64,000 nt of DNA from Tridacna crocea (taxonomy: Eukaryota > Mollusca > Bivalvia > Cardiida > Cardiidae), in contig OX031056.1 of NCBI GenBank assembly GCA_943736015.1, positions 66,119,277 to 66,183,276 on the forward strand, written 5' to 3'. The notes beneath the pieces are model-generated. The model ran no database searches and had not been told where the DNA came from. It saw only the letters and a program-made list of their open reading frames with translations. Numbering within the stretch: the stretch's first letter is position 1; each line of letters begins with the position of its first letter. A program made the translations under genes and the position numbers. Below, in pieces: positions 40,245 to 49,766 of the stretch.

Positions 40245-40674
40245 TATACTACTCAAAATTTGCTAGGGATCACCGGAAAATATCCACCCTAGATAGTTAT
40301 GCAGCATGTATTATGTATGGTTTTACAAAGTCTTACATTTCCACACTGATCAATAAAATGACCGGTGGAAATGGATCTTTAAGCCTTTACTGCACAATGC
40401 CGACTGTTAAAGACACTGAGAAAGAAGCCTTTGGAAAACATTGTCAGAAAAGGAGAAAATGCTGGTATTCAGCATTTTCTACATTTCCAACGATGTTTTC
40501 TACCCTGACAGATAGCATGTTACACATTGCATATAGTTTTCAGTCAGCAAATGCCTTTAACTTGGGCACATCTAGAATTTTACAGTATGGTAAAGAGTTT
40601 ATGCAAAACTGTTGTAACATATATACCCAAACAGAAATATGCAAGTGATCCCTATCAAAGTTTGAGTAGTATAT
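40245..40674. mobile_element. TIR element U interrupted by A
   Basis: Ends 'tactactcaaaatttgctag' and 'ctatcaaagtttgagtagta' are inverted repeats. Without the inserted A the length (about 207 bp) matches the copy at 33577. Confidence 0.8.
40379..40601 (-). mobile_element. MITE A inserted in U
   Basis: 'ttaagcctttactgcacaat' start, hairpin 'gtcagaaaaggagaaaatgc', 'tcagtcagcaaatgccttta', end 'tatggtaaagagttta'. Confidence 0.85.
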
Positions 40675-40723
40675 ATCATTGCGAATTTCTATCCACTTCT
40701 CAAAATCAGGTATTCATTAGTTG

Positions 40724-40935
40724 TACCCTGTAAGAAGGGGATATAACGCATCTGCAAAAAGTATCCGCCCAGGTTAGCCTGCGCAATCCGCGCAGGCTAA
40801 CCTGGATCGAAAACTTTTGCTAAAGATCAATTTTCTGCATGTTAAAGGACCAGTCTATCTGGTGATTCAGTTGCTTGATGTTCAAAACGGGTGTTTTTAT
40901 CTATAGTCTATAGCTGTGTGATCACATGCTAGTCC
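40724..40935 (+). mobile_element. MITE E, 3' truncated
   Basis: 'aacgcatctgcaaaaagtat', near-perfect hairpin 'caggttagcctgcgcaatcc / gcgcaggctaacctgg', 'tgttaaaggaccagtctatc'. Confidence 0.85.
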
Positions 40936-40960
40936 ATTTCTGTCTATGCTGGAACCTTTT

Positions 40961-41046
40961 TTTTTCTTTCTTTCTTTCTTTCTATCCTTCTTTCTTTCTT
41001 TCTTTCCTTCTTTCTTTCTTTCTTTCTTTCTCTCTGTCTCTGTCTC
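40961..41046. repeat. CTTT microsatellite
   Basis: About 20 CTTT units with a few changes, ending in CTCTGT. Confidence 0.95.
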
Positions 41047-41165
41047 ATCATGCTATTGCATTTCACCATCGTAGTTTCGTTGTTTCGCGTTATCGTTGTC
41101 GTACTATCGGGTATCGTGTTTCAAATTAACACATTCATAGGCGATGGCCCTAACGGTATTCCGTA
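41046..41165. mobile_element. element Y, right end fragment
   Basis: 'gtcgtactatcgggtatcg', 'ttcataggcgatggccctaa' and the terminal 'cggtattccgta', as in the complete copy at 48409-49056. Confidence 0.75.
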
Positions 41166-41167
41166 CT

Positions 41168-41168
<1 letters not shown>

Positions 41169-41204
<36 letters not shown>
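41169..41204. repeat. CT dinucleotide repeat
   Basis: About 16 CT units. Confidence 0.95.
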
Positions 41205-41206
<2 letters not shown>

Positions 41207-41431
41207 AGAAAGAACGGAATCTATCATAAGGTGAGGACTGGTATACGAAATAAACAATTGGAACCCCATTGCTTTATAATACATATCATAATGTATATGT
41301 TGCAACAAGATCATTTGAAAAAAAAAAAGGCATTTTCTTTAAATGTATTAAAAAAGAAACAAAACTGCTATGATATACAAAAATTAAATTCTGGGAAACG
41401 GAAAAGTCCATTCATGAATATCAACCAACAA

Positions 41432-41622
41432 AGCTACAGATAAGAGGGAAAAGGTTGTATTCTAAGTCCATTATTTCTCTTTCAAACCTTATGGTGTGGG
41501 TACTCATTAGAATCGTCTCGACGAGACGATTCTAATGAGTACCCACAACATAGGGCTTAGTGGAGAATAACTAATATGTTTAATATTAAAAAGAAAATCA
41601 CTCCCTCTATCTGAACTTCTGA
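41432..41622 (-). mobile_element. MITE J
   Basis: 'agctacagataagaggga' left end, perfect hairpin 'actcattagaatcgtctcga / cgagacgattctaatgagt', right end 'cactccctctatctgaact'. Confidence 0.85.
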
Positions 41623-41624
41623 GT

Positions 41625-42114
41625 CCAATATTAAAAAGAAAAGCATCACCATGAACTTTTCTGGTATAAAAGTTAAATGCTGGCCGATAAAAAACTGCTT
41701 CCAGAGTTAAAAGTCCATTTCTATCTAATTCTATATTTACAAATAATAAAAACATTAAAAAAAAAAACAGCATATTTTACCTTATTCTTCAACGAAAATA
41801 AGAATCCCTGTATCAGATATTTAAAATCCCCTCTTGCTCCTATTTACACACTTGTGTTGAGTTGTTTAAACGAACAACTGTTTCAAATATTGAACAAAAA
41901 ACCAAGTCAAGCGAACAAAGAAGTCGAGCGCAGCCTTTCGCTCGGTCTCCATCAGTAATGCTCGAAAAACTTTTTCAGTTACTAAATATCGGCAATATTG
42001 CGAATCACGCTTGTCGCTGTTGTAAAAGGTTTGCTGCACATATTCCTTTTAGCGTTTTGCAGCATTGTTTTCTTTTTCTTGTGACAGTCTAATGTTCAGA
42101 CAGTGCTTTATGTT
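41625..42114. other. no recognised feature
   Basis: AT-rich. A 93-codon frame (41677-41958) is lysine- and leucine-rich without a recognisable domain. Confidence 0.45.
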
Positions 42115-42581
42115 TGAGTCTGCTATAGGAAAAGGGGGCTTAATGCATCTGTTTAACCCTTTACTCCATAGATAGTCATTTCTACGCATTGCTTGTGGGA
42201 GCCTTTGGAAAATATTGTGGAAAAAGGTGAAATTGCTCGTGACGAGCAATTTCACCTTTTGTCACAATGTTTTCTATGCTATCAAAAGGTGCCATATACA
42301 CATAAGAAACGGTTTCATCCTTGCTGTTACTAAGAGTCATTTAGAGATACCATAGAAATACCTTATGGGGTAAAGGGTTAAAAAGTTTCGACTCAGGTCA
42401 GCCTGCGCAGTCCGCGCAGGCTGACCTGAGTCGAAACTTTTTGTTTTTTGATTAAATTTATGTATGTCAAAGTACTAGTCTACCTTATGATTTAATCGGT
42501 TTGTTAGAATTTGGAAGTTATGGATGCTATAATGCGTCACGGAGACGCCTTTAACCCCCTTTTGCAAGAGCATGGGTCATT
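42115..42581 (+). mobile_element. MITE E interrupted by an A-type element
   Basis: Left 'aaaagggggcttaatgcatc' to 42152. It resumes at 42382 with 'aagtttcgactcaggtcagc', perfect hairpin, 'tgtcaaagtactagtctacc', right end 'cccccttttgcaagagcatg'. Confidence 0.9.
42153..42381. mobile_element. TTAA MITE, A-related subfamily, inserted in E
   Basis: TTAACCCTTTACTCCATA and TATGGGGTAAAGGGTTAA are 18-bp inverted ends with two differences, and a TTAA lies at each border. The centre is a perfect hairpin 'ggtgaaattgctcgt / gacgagcaatttcacc'. The arm sequence between ends and hairpin differs from ordinary A. Confidence 0.9.
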
Positions 42582-42607
42582 AACATTACCTACAGCAGAC
42601 GACGTCA

Positions 42608-42766
42608 CAAAACATTGCGGTAAAAGGAGAAATTGCTCAAAATTAATTAATCAATTCTGTATCCTACTGAAAACAAATTTCAATTTTTGAGTTACGTTTA
42701 TCATGTCGTCTGCAAATGCTTTCAATTTGGACCAGTCTAAAATTATGTCGTTTGGTAAAGAGTTAA
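42608..42766 (-). mobile_element. MITE A, hairpin partly lost
   Basis: One arm 'ggtaaaaggagaaattgctc' without its partner, then 'atgtcgtctgcaaatgcttt', 'ggaccagtctaaaattatgt' and 'gtttggtaaagagttaa'. Confidence 0.8.
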
Positions 42767-42884
42767 AAGATGGCTACAGTAAAGGAATTTCAGTTTTTCG
42801 CTCGGGTTAAATATTGAGAGATTGAAAACGAAGTCGGCTCAGTTTATTTTGCAATAAACATTTGGATATTTTGATATTGCTACG

Positions 42885-43109
42885 TTCTTGTCCAAACGAC
42901 AAAATTTTAGTCAGAACCATATTGAGGGTATGTGCAGACGACAAATTGAATCATGGCTCAATACTGGGATTTATCTTTGGCAGAAAACATTATGGAAAAG
43001 AGAGAAAATGCTGGTCACCAGCATTTTCTCCCTTTTCCACAAAGTTTTAAAAAGTATTTTCTCCGTTGGCAGTAAAACACAGAATTGTTTTGCTTTAGTA
43101 AAGGGTGCC
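42885..43109 (+). mobile_element. MITE A
   Basis: 'ccaaacgacaaaattttagt', 'atgtgcagacgacaaattga', perfect hairpin tip 'gctggtcaccagc', right part worn, ending 'tagtaaagggtgc'. Confidence 0.85.
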
Positions 43110-43336
43110 ACAAGTGGCTCTCTAGAATCGTTGGGGCGAGGAATGTGGGCAGGTCATTTCAGTTGGGTGTATTCTACATGGGAAATTTGATATCTGTGCA
43201 AGGTCGTCTATCCTTTGCATTGAGGTAACTACCTCCTTTAGAAATGTTGTTGGCAGGCAGATGATTCTGAAAGGTTCTTTGTAAACTGTCCACAATCCAT
43301 GGGATTTAATGGTAGATGTAATTCACTATGCCTGAA

Positions 43337-43397
43337 CAACATTGTGACAAAAGAAGAAATTGCACTTTACGGGCAATTTCTTCTCTCGTATAAGAAT
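43337..43397. mobile_element. A-like hairpin remnant
   Basis: 'acattgtgacaaaagaagaa' with 'attgcactttacgggcaatt' and 'tcttctctcg', as in the 'aattgctcg' subfamily. Confidence 0.5.
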
Positions 43398-43464
43398 CAT
43401 ATACCAGAGTTAGTATGCAGCAAGATTCAAAAGGCCAAATGTGCAAACGAGTAAAAAATAGACC

Positions 43465-43537
43465 AATAATGTTTTTTCCCCTTTAAAGATGGCTTGATTT
43501 AGTATCAAGCCATCTTTAAAGGGGAAAAAACATTATT
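43465..43537. repeat. perfect 34-bp hairpin
   Basis: Arms 43465-43498 and 43504-43537 (AATAATG..GGCTTGAT) are perfect reverse complements around a 5-nt loop TTAGT. It matches none of the other families here. Confidence 0.95.
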
Positions 43538-43769
43538 ATAACGCGCCTTAATAAAAAGAATTACTTCGGGATGCATTCAAGACGTGTTTGCAGATTGTTT
43601 TGCACGGAAAGTTTTTGTTACAAAACATACCTAACTATATAGAGAAACTGGACTGTCGTATTGGTAAAACTGTCCTAATTTTGCGCTCAAATGATGGCTT
43701 TGTGACTTTAAAATCGGTAACCCAGTCTATTTTAATGATATCAAATATGACGTCATCCTACTTATGCGA
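43538..43769. other. no recognised feature
   Basis: A 65-codon frame here shows no motif. Confidence 0.4.
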
Positions 43770-44150
43770 ATGCGATACCGCGTAACCAATGAATGTCATA
43801 GATAACGTGGCATTCCCACAATCTTTGTGACATTCTGGCGCGAATTCTAAAAGTACCTTAAGAAGCAACGTCGCCATGTAACCTTTTACCAAACAATCCC
43901 TGGTTTTTACGACATTGAGATAGAAGCCTTTTGAATACATTGTCGGAAAAGGAGAAAATGCTGGTAACCAGCATTTTCTCCTTTTCCAACAATATTTCTA
44001 CCCTGCTCTAAACAAATTTCAATTTTTGAGTGACGTTTATTTTGTCGTCCGCAAGTGCTTTCAGTTTGAATCAGTCCAAAATTTGGTTGTTTGGTAAAGA
44101 GTCAAGGAAATACCACTAAAAATATTTTTGCTTTATTTTTGTTTTGTTTA
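43770..44150 (+). mobile_element. element P fragment interrupted by A
   Basis: 'tggcattcccacaatcttt', 'ggcgcgaattctaaaagtac', 'ttaagaagcaacgtcgcc' match the P interior. It continues at 44106 with 'gaaataccactaaaaatat', as P does after 'gctacgtagcc'. Confidence 0.7.
43878..44105 (-). mobile_element. MITE A inserted in P
   Basis: 'gtaaccttttaccaaacaat' start, 'ccctggtttttacgacattg', perfect hairpin, 'ttgtcgtccgcaagtgcttt', end 'gtttggtaaagagtcaa'. Terminal TTAA motifs are mutated on both sides. Confidence 0.85.
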
Positions 44151-44356
44151 CCTTTGTCTTTCCCTTTTTTATGTACGGTCTGTATAGCCTTGTGCAAGTT
44201 CATGATTAATGTTTTTTGGAGCAAGGGGAAGATTATAAATCTCTAAATAGCCCTTATAAAAAGTCTTTACCTTGGCTCGACTTCAGTGTCTTCCCTCAAT
44301 CCATGGCCATTCGCAATGAAAGAATTAGGAACCTTCCCGTAGAGGCGTTTGACCCT
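44151..44356. other. no recognised feature
   Basis: Nothing I can assign. Confidence 0.4.
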
Positions 44357-44585
44357 TTAACTCGTTACCAAACGACAATATTTTAGGCTTGTCCAAATCG
44401 AAAGCATTTGCAGACAACAAAATAAAAGTGTCTGAAAATTAAAAATGTGTGTTGTGAAGAGTTGAAAACATTGTGGAAAAAGGAGAAAATGCTGGTTACC
44501 AGCATTTTCTCCTTTTCCAACAATGTTTTCGAAAAGCTTCTTTCACAGGGGCGTCAAAAGTAGGGATTGTGTGGTAATGGGTTAA
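44357..44585 (+). mobile_element. MITE A, full length
   Basis: TTAACTCGTTACCAAACG start, 'ggcttgtccaaatcgaaagc', near-perfect hairpin, end 'tgtggtaatgggttaa'. Confidence 0.95.
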
Positions 44586-44781
44586 AATACGATAAATTTT
44601 TAGATTTGTCTGTGCTGAAAAGTACTTGTAGACGAAGAGTTAAATGATAAATTGATTTGTATATGAAAGCGTAATAAACATTGTCAGAAAAGAAGAAAAT
44701 GCTGGTAACCGTCATTATCTTCTTTTCCCAAAATGTTTTCAAAAGACTTCTCTATCTGGGATTGTGAGGTAAAGAGTTTAA
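44582..44781 (+). mobile_element. MITE A, diverged, adjacent copy
   Basis: Begins at the TTAA of the previous copy. 'gataaatttttagatttgtc', worn hairpin, end 'gtgaggtaaagagtttaa'. Confidence 0.8.
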
Positions 44782-45620
44782 ACACACTAATCGATCACAT
44801 TCGCAAGCACTGAAACAGAAAAGTGAAGACCAGAACAGAACAGACATTTTATTCAGAAGTATTATACAAATATCACTTACAGAACATTCACATGTCAATT
44901 TGTAAGTTTTTTAATGAATACCTTAACATGTGTATCATAACCAATGCTGAAGTAACAGAACTAAAGAAAAAATGTTTTAAATATATTTACCAACAAAACT
45001 AATATTAAAGAATTACACCCCAAAAAATAGAAACCAAAATATTCACTCAAAAAAGAAAAATGCAGCCTTAACTTCTGAAAGCAGACTGAACATTGAAAAA
45101 AAAATCTGTGTAGAGAAAATAAGATAAAATACGTACGAGGGAAAGATGACCAACGTAAGGGAGGATCGCCGTTGAACCGTGGTTTATTATTTTTAAATTG
45201 AGCGGAACGAAGAGACAGCTAATAAACAACTTTTTTTTAAAAATATTATACAGTTTCTCGTATGTTTATCGTTGAAATTCGATGTTTTTTATGTAATTAC
45301 ACTTTTCGTGCGTGTGTTTAACACCTACTTTTGGTATTCGATAGCGTACATTGCATGTGTTTCCTGTGTCTATATATATATACCCGATCGAGCTTTGCAG
45401 AAAGACACAATGATTGCAAGAGCGACCCACAATTCCCTAGGACAAATCGAGCATCATTATTGTAACATCTTTACTACAGCACACCCTTGACAGTAGTTTT
45501 TCGAATGTTCTGCAAAACTCACGTATCAATTTTTACGTCATTCAAAAGAACCAAGACACGATTCGCCTTCGCTGCCAACTGCAACTCTCGCAGCTGTGTA
45601 CGAAATCTGGCGCGGATTAC
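44782..45620. other. unassigned; possible 3' tail of a retroelement
   Basis: At about 44833-44855 the reverse strand reads 'gaataaaatgtctgttctg' with TTCTG units, like a poly-A signal and short-repeat tail of a LINE. This is only a suggestion. The remainder is AT-rich with a small TA repeat at 45371-45381. Confidence 0.35.
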
Positions 45621-45850
45621 TTATCTCTTTACCAAACGACAAATTTATAGACTGTTCCAAATTGAAAGCGTTTGCAGACGACAAAATAAATGTGACTGAA
45701 AAATCGAAATTTGATTATGGAAGGGTAAAAAAACATTGTGGGAAAAGGAGAAAATGCTGGTAACCAGCATTTTCTCCTTTTCCAACAATGTTTTCAAAAG
45801 GCCTCTATCCCAGGGTCGTCAAAAGTCGTCATTGTGTGGTAAAGGGTTAA
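45621..45850 (+). mobile_element. MITE A, full length
   Basis: 'ttatctctttaccaaacgac', 'agactgttccaaattgaaag', intact hairpin, 'gtcattgtgtggtaaagggt', TTAA. Confidence 0.9.
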
Positions 45851-45905
45851 AGACCAAACTGCACAGAGCGTGCCATGGAGTCTGACGCTGGATGTACAAT
45901 GTATA
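45851..45905. mobile_element. MITE B, degenerate core
   Basis: 'gaccaaactgcacagagcgt' and 'gagtctgacgctggatgtac'. Confidence 0.5.
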
Positions 45906-46000
45906 GATACGACCTGACACTGAACTATGATCAAACTCAATTTTAGCTGAAATCTACTTGCAGCCATCGAAAAGAGTAAAATATGATATTGTTGGCAACG

Positions 46001-46041
46001 TTTGAGGAACACAAAGGCGATGGCCCTAATGGTATTCCGTA
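46001..46041. mobile_element. element Y, terminal fragment
   Basis: 'aaaggcgatggccctaatgg' and 'tattccgta', the outer end of Y. Confidence 0.65.
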
Positions 46042-46266
46042 CTCTTACCAGACAAAATAATTTTTGACCTGGCCAAATTGAACGCGTTGGCAGACTGCAA
46101 TGAAACTAGAAAATAAATTTTGGCGTTCGTCTTTGACAGGGTAGAAAACATTGTGGGGGAAAAAGAGAAAATGCTAGTTACCAGCATTTTCTCTTTTCCC
46201 CCCACAATGTTTTCAAAATCTTTCTTTTCAAGGGGTGTTAAATCACGGGATTGTTTCATAAATAGC
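46042..46266 (+). mobile_element. MITE A
   Basis: 'ctcttaccagacaaaataat', 'gacctggccaaattgaacgc', hairpin extended with 'tgtgggggaaaaagagaaaa', end 'gattgtttcataaatagcta'. Confidence 0.85.
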
Positions 46267-46544
46267 TAATTCTTCGATTTGAAGTAAATATCTTAAGTAA
46301 TTACAGACATATCTGAAAACGGAGACGGCACAACACTGCATCTACATTTTCTTGGAAAACAGCCGTACAAAAATAATGTATTTCACTGGGTAGAATTGTA
46401 TTGTGCATTTGAAAACGTTGATACTCGTACATTTTCAGTGCTCGTATGGTCGCATGAGTGTGCATCTAGACCGTCATCGTCTAGTTTGAACTTTGGTGTT
46501 TTCTCATTTCTCTGTCTTTATTCAACTTATTTACCGAAAATCAA

Positions 46545-46746
46545 GGCTCTTATTCACCAACCATTCTTAAGAAAATTCTTTGTCTTATTCTCCAGAATTT
46601 CTACATTTGTAAGTAACACAATTTCTGATTGGCTAAACCATCTGGTTAAGCCAATCAGAAGTTGTGCTACTTACAAATTTAGAAAAACCTTGAGGAATTA
46701 GACTATAAGAATATTCTGAAAAATGGTTGGTGAATATGGGCCCTGG
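46545..46746. mobile_element. foldback MITE D
   Basis: Ends 'ggctcttattcaccaacc' and 'ggttggtgaatatgggcc'. Centre 'ggctaaaccatctggttaag'. Confidence 0.9.
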
Positions 46747-47088
46747 ACTAGTTCTTAATTGTCAGAAGGGAAACCTGAACAAGAAGGGCTGATAAACAGC
46801 TATGGATTATTAACACAGTTCTTCCCCTTTGTTGACTTAGATTTAATTATTGAAACACAACTACGGACGAGCGTTGGCGACCGCAAGCGCCACCCTTGTT
46901 CAATCATCCACCATCCTGTGTTTTGAAGACCCTAGAGGCAAACGACATATCAGGTGAGGTTTTGAAAATATTATGGGAAAGAGAATAAAATGCAAATACC
47001 CAGTGTTTTTATCAGTCGAAAAACAAAAGTCATGTTTTGAACTTCATCTAATTTGACGTTGGTATTGCTTTCAAAGCAACCACATAAT
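46747..47088. other. no recognised feature apart from an A-like remnant
   Basis: 'tttgaaaatattatgggaaa' near 46964 may be a decayed A hairpin. Confidence 0.4.
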
Positions 47089-47714
47089 GGCCTGAAATAC
47101 GCGAAAAGGGGCATCTTCGCAAGCCAAGGCTGACGATTCACTACGCTACTCTACCCTTGGCGGATCGACTTTGATTTCTACATTCCCCCAACGAATGAAA
47201 TCGCTCGTAGCATTTAATCTTTTATAAAAATAGAATAAGGTCGCGACATTTCGAATAGAAGGTAAACATGGAAACCCACGTGGATGTCTGCTTATCGCTT
47301 CATGTTGAATAATTGTATTCGTAAGCGGTTTGTAAAACGATATTTTAGTGGCTTTCAGAAATATGATGTAAAGGGGGGTAATAACCAGCATCCAATACAG
47401 GGCGCATCGCAGGAATCTCGAAATCGGGCTCAATCAGCCAAGGTAAGATCCATGTAGTGATCGTAACCTTGGCTCGCGAAGACGGAAAAGGGGCAGTCTG
47501 CACTGGCTAATTAATCCTAGATGGCACTATAGGGTTACATTCGATTTTGTTCTACACTAGACTTGAAAAAAAAAAAAAAACAGAAAAATACATAAAAAAA
47601 AACGGAAAGTGTCGTCTCGGATTAGCCTGCGCGGACTGCGCAGGCTGATCCGAAACGACACTTTACGCAAATGTCCGAATGTCCCCTTTTTCGTGTGTTG
47701 CAGGCCAATTATGA
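47089..47714. mobile_element. MITE C interrupted by H
   Basis: Left end 'ggcctgaaatacgcgaaaag' to 47112. It resumes at 47485 'gaaaaggggcagtctgc', first hairpin decayed, second hairpin (about 47607-47663) nearly perfect, right end 'tcgtgtgttgcaggccaatt'. Confidence 0.85.
47113..47483 (-). mobile_element. Mutator-like element H inserted in C
   Basis: Ends 'atcttcgcaagccaaggctg' and 'cgtaaccttggctcgcgaag'. The flanking GAAAAGGGGC is present on both sides, the second copy starting at 47485. Confidence 0.95.
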
Positions 47715-47762
47715 TGTTGCCGTTTGGTACAGAGTAAACATTAGAATTCTAAAATCGTTTGG

Positions 47763-47959
47763 TAACCCCTAGGCTGCTAATTTGCTAAGTGCGGCTAACT
47801 GACATTTTGCATACAGTGTAGATAAAGATCAGACTACACAGAACGTACAGTCTGATCTTAGATCAACACTGTCCGATAAGCATATACCTTTTTTCCCAAA
47901 ATATAAGTTTGAAATAACATTTTTCAGGTTTGTGCTTTTGCCGTGAAAGTTATATTTAA
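47763..47959 (+). mobile_element. MITE B, right end truncated
   Basis: 'taacccctaggctgctaatt', core hairpin 'gataaagatcagactacaca', 'gataagcatatacc', 'ataagtttgaaataacattt'. It ends at the TTAA where an A element begins. Confidence 0.85.
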
Positions 47960-48132
47960 CCCTTTACCAAACAATGACGGCTTTTGACACCCTTGAAAGA
48001 GATGGCTTTTGGAAACATTGTGGGAGAAGGAGAAAATGCTGGTTACCAGCATTTTCTCCTTTTCCCACAATGTTTTCAAAACGCTTCTATTTCAGGGTCG
48101 CAAAAACCAGGGATTGTTTGGTAAAGGGTTAA
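47956..48132. mobile_element. fully palindromic A derivative
   Basis: TTAACCCTTTACCAAACAAT at one end and 'attgtttggtaaagggttaa' at the other. Both sides carry the same A half (the side with 'gcttttgacacccttgaaag' and its counterpart 'cttctatttcagggtcgca'). The 177-bp element is thus close to one perfect hairpin, unlike normal A whose halves differ outside the stem. Confidence 0.95.
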
Positions 48133-48408
48133 ACTTCGTAATTTCTACTCCTCAATGTCGAAACAGTATTGACTTTCAGAAGTCGTGTTTGAAAACAGAT
48201 TTGCAGACGAACGTCGGAGAAAGTTGTACGGTAGAAAAGACAGAATATCTATCGACGAGATAAGTTGATGCGTCATAAAGCAGAAACAGACATTAGCCAG
48301 ACGACATTTACTGGTTTTGGATGACTCCGATGAAGTGTCACTGTACCATTTTTGTTTTCGCTTTCATAATATTTCTTACTTCCAACGGAGTTATCGCTCA
48401 ACCAATAC
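48133..48408. other. no recognised feature
   Basis: An 84-codon frame overlaps the end of A and is not credible. Confidence 0.4.
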
Positions 48409-49056
48409 TACGGAATACCGTTAGGACCATCGCCTAAGAATTTGTTAACTGTTTAAGCGAGTATCACCATCTCACTGTCGCATTATCACCATCGCAATAT
48501 CATCACTGCACAATCGCTTTATCGCCATCGTATTATCGTCATCGTACAATAGTACTATCGTATTATCTTCACCGTACTATCGTATTATCACCATCGCACT
48601 TTCGTGCTATCACCATCGCACTTTCGTGATATCACCATCGTACTATCGTGTTATCACGTCCTCGTATTATTGCGCTATTGTCATCTTACTATCGCCTTCC
48701 GTTGCGCATATTAATAGAGAAATTTCTCCTCCATGCGATAAGATGCATTCAGAGTCGCATAACGAAAGTAGGCATAAACATTATAGAATTTAATCGTTTA
48801 GGCAATTAAAACCTTTTTTGAGATATTCACTGTTTGTTTTCCTCTACTCTATAGATCTAGTCTTATGGTATATCCTTAAGATCGTATATGTGTGAACATG
48901 CGCATGCGCACCGGAAGGCGATAGTATGATGATTGTAACGGGATAGTTCGATGACAATAATGCAATAGCACGATGACGATAACGCGATAGTACGATTGTG
49001 ATACTCGCGTCTAAAAGCAACAAATTCTTAAGCGACGGTCCTAAATGTATTCCGTA
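48409..49056. mobile_element. long-TIR element Y
   Basis: Ends 'tacggaataccgttaggacc' and 'ggtcctaaatgtattccgta'. The inverted repeat continues inward for about 60 bp (cctaagaatttgttaac .. gcgagtatcac against gtgatactcgcg .. caaattcttaagcga). Each arm then runs into an ATCG-rich array, far longer at the left. About 200 bp of unrelated sequence is in the centre. No reading frame. Confidence 0.85.
48466..48705. repeat. minisatellite inside Y
   Basis: Variants of 'catcgtactatcgtattatc' in about 12-24 bp units. Reverse-complement units (gatagtacgat..) occur at about 48918-49010. Confidence 0.85.
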
Positions 49057-49104
49057 CAGTACAGCGACGAGTAAATCTAAAAGACCTTTTTCAGAGTAAT
49101 TGTG

Positions 49105-49215
49105 TGTGCCGACTTGACCTACCCTTTCGGACTGATAAAAAATGAATGAACAAAACTTTGCGAATGGTTAAAAATGTAGGCAGGTTTATTTTAAGGCCCC
49201 CTGCCACTGGAGAAA
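49105..49215. repeat. repeat Z, unclassified
   Basis: Second copy of the repeat seen at 1090-1250. Confidence 0.4.
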
Positions 49216-49247
49216 GTTCATGATTCTTTTTTTTTGTAGAGTTTCAA

Positions 49248-49325
49248 TAAAACGGACAGTGTAGATCAAAGATCAGACTGCACATTTTGTGTAGTCTGAT
49301 CTTGATCTTTACTTGCCGCAAACTC
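49248..49325 (-). mobile_element. MITE B core
   Basis: 'cggacagtgtagatcaaaga', 'tagtctgatcttgatcttta', 'ttgccgcaaac'. Confidence 0.75.
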
Positions 49326-49492
49326 TACTACAGTCGTGAAAGTTGCTTAGACAGTTTAAATTATCTCAAACGATAAGGTAAATCTTCAGTTGGAGACAAA
49401 TTAGATTAATTTAAATTTTTACTTAGGGAAACTGTTTGAGTAAGAACATCCGTTTAAAAAAAGAAAGAAAAGTTCCGATAAAATTCCGATAA

Positions 49493-49766
49493 TGCCCGGT
49501 GGCACAGTCGCTGAGAACAAGGGGTCTTGAGTTCGATCACGGCTCGGCCAATTACCTTTCGAGGATTGATGATAGTCATCGCGACAGGATTCATTCCTCT
49601 CCAACTGCTGACCTTTGCTTCAACAATGGCTACGTGGGAAAGCAGCCAGTGACTTGGAAAGAATATTGTGTGGAATGGTAGTGGTAAAAGAGGCATGTAT
49701 AGGTGCACTGGCCGCGCGATGTAACTAAAATGATGCTGAAAAGCGGCGTTGAACACCATACAATCT
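49493..49766 (+). mobile_element. SINE F, full length, shortened head
   Basis: 'gcccggtggcacagtcgctg' (A-box region with a deletion), 'gagttcgatcacgg' (B box), 'gaggattgatgatagtcatc', 'agcggcgttgaacacca'. Confidence 0.9.

Noticed and set aside
40926-41129. Phe/Leu/Ser-rich frame
   Set aside because: Translation of the CTTT array.
44833-44860. LINE 3' end as a firm call
   Set aside because: Only a poly-A-signal-like motif and a few TTCTG units on the reverse strand; no coding remnant nearby.
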